This document shows positions 62,901 through 64,000 of a stretch of DNA of 64,000 bases, piece by piece; within the stretch, counting starts at the first letter, position 1, and each line of letters starts with the position of its first letter. The position numbers and the translations under genes are program-made. This DNA is from Hymenobacter convexus (GTDB taxonomy: Bacteria > Bacteroidota > Bacteroidia > Cytophagales > Hymenobacteraceae). The stretch is from positions 434,001 through 498,000 of the forward strand of contig NZ_JAUQON010000001.1 in the NCBI RefSeq assembly GCF_030580955.1, written 5' to 3'. Under the pieces are notes generated by a model. It ran no database searches and was not told the DNA's origin. It worked only from the letters and a program-made list of their open reading frames with translations.

Positions 62901-64000
62901 CGTGAACGGCCTAAACCAGGGCACCGACAACACCAACCGCTTCTCCTTCATCATTCCGCTGGCTACGCCGCCCGCCGTGGGCTCGGCGCTGACCAGCACG
63001 GCCACGGTAGGCAACTCCACGTCCGAGTTTTCGGGCAATGCAGCCGTGGTGCAGGCCCTGACGGGCTACGTATTTGAAGACGTGAACTACGGCGGCGGCG
63101 CGGGCCGGCCCCGCACGGCCACCGGCGCCGTGGGCCGCCCGGGCGCCAAAGTGGAACTCTACAACAGCAGCGGCGCGCTGGTGGCCACGGCCATCACCGA
63201 CGCCAACGGCCAGTATGCCCTCAATGCCCCCGCCGGCACCGGCTACACGGTGCGCGTGGTGAACAGCTCGGTTATTTCGAGCCGCACGGGCGCCACCTTC
63301 ACCGGCTCGGCTACGGCCGGCTACACCAGCACCCAGGTAGCCGTGCAGACCTACAACGGCAGCACCAGCGCCGTGGGCGGCGTCAACCCGGCCTTCACCG
63401 ACGCGGCCGCCAACACCGGCTCGCAGACTCTGGCGGCTCTGACCAGCGGCACCGCCACGCCTGAGAGCATTGCCACGGTATCGGTGGCGGCCTCGGGCGC
63501 CAATACCGGCCCCGACTTCGGCTTCAACTTCGACGTGGTGGTGAACACCAACGACGCGGGCCAGGGCTCGCTGCGGCAGTTCATTGCCAACGCCAGCGCG
63601 CTGGGCGACGAAAACCTGCTGGCCCAAAGCGGCTTTCGGGCCGATGCCACCGGCGCTGCTGTGGCCCTACCGGCCAACAAGGAAACCAGCATCTTCATGA
63701 TTCCGGGCGCCGCTGCCGTGCCCGGCCTCCGCGCCGGCCTGGCTTCGGGCCTGACCAACGGCCCCACCACCGGCGTGGCCCTCATCACGGTGGGTTCGAC
63801 CCTGACGCTGACCGGCGCCAACGCGGCCAACACCATCATCGACGGCGGCACCCAAACGTTCAACCTGGGCACGGCCGCCGGCAACACGGCCCCCGGCCAG
63901 GTGGCCGGCACGGGCACGGCCGCTACCACGGTGGGCGTCGACGGCAACCAGAGCGTGGCCCCGCTGAACATTCCGGAAGTGGAAATCAGCGGCAACAACA
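59965..64000 (+). CDS. Large surface protein with SdrD-like and parallel beta-helix modules (5' part)
   Basis: The frame is open from ATG 59965 to the end of the window (at least 1345 codons), so the 3' end is missing. An alternative ATG at 60034 (MQYRWRLALLLLLATF) would shorten the n-region; either way a signal peptide ends near VLAQ-TPTL. After a beta-rich domain (about 50-330), an SdrD/CnaB-like module begins GYVFEDVNYGGGAGR (about 337) and contains ARVELYNSGGTYLSATTTDANGQYAFSV. Then comes VVNT...QGTLRQFI, and a right-handed parallel beta-helix region (about 600-880) with recurring NNLI/NTIT/GNTI turns. The SdrD-like module and the GSLRQFI motif recur about 697 residues later (63064). It is probably a T9SS adhesin or polysaccharide-binding surface protein. 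Confidence 0.9.
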   Translation, partial: MRTTLRSTVRVPLPGASRAPKIAMQYRWRLALLLLLATFGRGVLAQTPTLEFAAGADNPTGNGTTTNNQTITFQNNLNNPSGTTFATYVPTTTAMFALSNQQFTTVPTTRVSTGTGVVFGANGTGAGGGIAAIDDELFPFMNDIGSSTDGNYTSASGVAGGIGVNVNRSVSLFMSAQALAFNANTNTRYRYADLTITFNQPVSNPVLHITGMGGSYDGGSNGVLGFAVDMDLLTTGVSLSRLSGSTEFIVTNANTRIRNNAGTISPTTGSGGASGSVVVNTTAPITTVSFRLYLINDGNGNRWHPSPGATNDNMHVGEKFLVGVSQLAPAAASLLTGYVFEDVNYGGGAGRSLAASGGVARPNARVELYNSGGTYLSATTTDANGQYAFSVTGAGSYTVRVVNNTVTSSRAGYTTALIPVQTYNGTTTAVGGVDPARYDAGNGSTTTGLAALSTANTVAESQAVVNITAGATVTGPDFGYNFDTVVNTRDVATVTGNNAQGTLRQFIINSNALTGSTLLAQAGFYTNAENLAATSTAAGRAGLALPAGRETSIFMIPAGQLTNGVAVINTAAVLPQITGANVAINGATQTYNIGNTNDRLLGVGGTVGTGATALSQLNGPEVQLKGSRAGTGLEFIAGATNATVRGFSIYGYAQQIGVAADVTNTLIEQNMIGTTATSFTDPGTGVRGTEQGIYLFNSDNGTVRNNLIGYNGGMGIWVYGSTNGANGNTITNNELRGNAQEVLVGTYPTEGLVFDGLELQGASTGNTVSNNLITETLGHGIDSYGNDGTGGNTVTGNTISNNGVGVASNRGVEGSGLRIFGSTNTTLITNNILSGNNGSGVLVEAAANLVTISQNSIFGNTRLGIDLLTTAEGNTTATTYNGATGANTNVSINDNGDGDTGGNGVLNFPVITAASVTSSGLLVQGYARPGSVIEFFTADGTANSVTANQGFGQGRTYLGSATEGSGADLDAGTGTYTNPVNGLNQGTDNTNRFSFIIPLATPPAVGSALTSTATVGNSTSEFSGNAAVVQALTGYVFEDVNYGGGAGRPRTATGAVGRPGAKVELYNSSGALVATAITDANGQYALNAPAGTGYTVRVVNSSVISSRTGATFTGSATAGYTSTQVAVQTYNGSTSAVGGVNPAFTDAAANTGSQTLAALTSGTATPESIATVSVAASGANTGPDFGFNFDVVVNTNDAGQGSLRQFIANASALGDENLLAQSGFRADATGAAVALPANKETSIFMIPGAAAVPGLRAGLASGLTNGPTTGVALITVGSTLTLTGANAANTIIDGGTQTFNLGTAAGNTAPGQVAGTGTAATTVGVDGNQSVAPLNIPEVEISGNN

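Overview
The window is a high-GC chromosomal stretch from a member of the Bacteroidota, most likely a Hymenobacter-like Cytophagales bacterium. The reasons are several promoter boxes of the Bacteroidota type (TAnnTTTG), a TamB gene paired with a Bacteroidota-type lipoprotein TamL, type IX secretion (T9SS) cargo proteins, a GH97 glucosidase, a DUF6377 regulator, and many intergenic inverted repeats of a kind common in Hymenobacter. No plasmid, phage, transposase, CRISPR array or antiphage operon is visible.

Layout. 1-8.5 kb: the 3' end of a probable outer-membrane barrel gene, a small lipoprotein, a large hybrid histidine kinase (PAS-PAS-PAS-HisKA-HATPase-REC-HPt), sigma-54 (rpoN) and asnS. 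8.6-14.4 kb: a minus-strand surface-acylation locus with three AlgJ/AlgX-like SGNH proteins, one MBOAT acyltransferase, and the 120-bp remnant of a second MBOAT gene. The remnant shows that the locus arose by tandem duplication of an MBOAT-AlgX unit. 14.5-16.4 kb: three tandem paralogous secreted proteins of unknown function. 16.7-22.8 kb: uvrA, a small secreted protein, two DUF4142 lipoproteins and another lipoprotein. 22.9-29.4 kb: a PaaG-like enoyl-CoA isomerase, ispD, queA, a MacB-type ABC permease, an MscS channel and a TerB-like protein. 29.7-29.95 kb: two valine tRNAs. 30-43 kb: small secreted proteins, a DNA/RNA non-specific endonuclease, a DUF6377 regulator, a GH97-GH13 glucan-degrading pair, an aldo/keto reductase, a TPR protein and a GNAT-like protein. 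43-50.7 kb: the tamB-tamL operon for outer-membrane assembly. 51-53.8 kb: a DPE2-type 4-alpha-glucanotransferase. 54.4-64 kb: T9SS cell-surface proteins, namely an intact calcium-binding TSP3-type protein, a doubly truncated and frameshifted cargo pseudogene, and a very large beta-helix/SdrD-like protein that runs off the end of the window.

How the genes fit together. Much of the window serves the cell envelope: TamB/TamL build it, the T9SS proteins and the MBOAT/AlgX locus decorate it, and numerous lipoproteins populate it. GH97, GH13 and MalQ together could degrade and rearrange alpha-glucans, although no SusC/SusD pair is present here. The most distinctive signals are the decayed MBOAT module beside three AlgX-like proteins that all lack the usual Asp of the DxHW motif, the family of inverted-repeat elements between genes, and the decaying T9SS cargo fragment.
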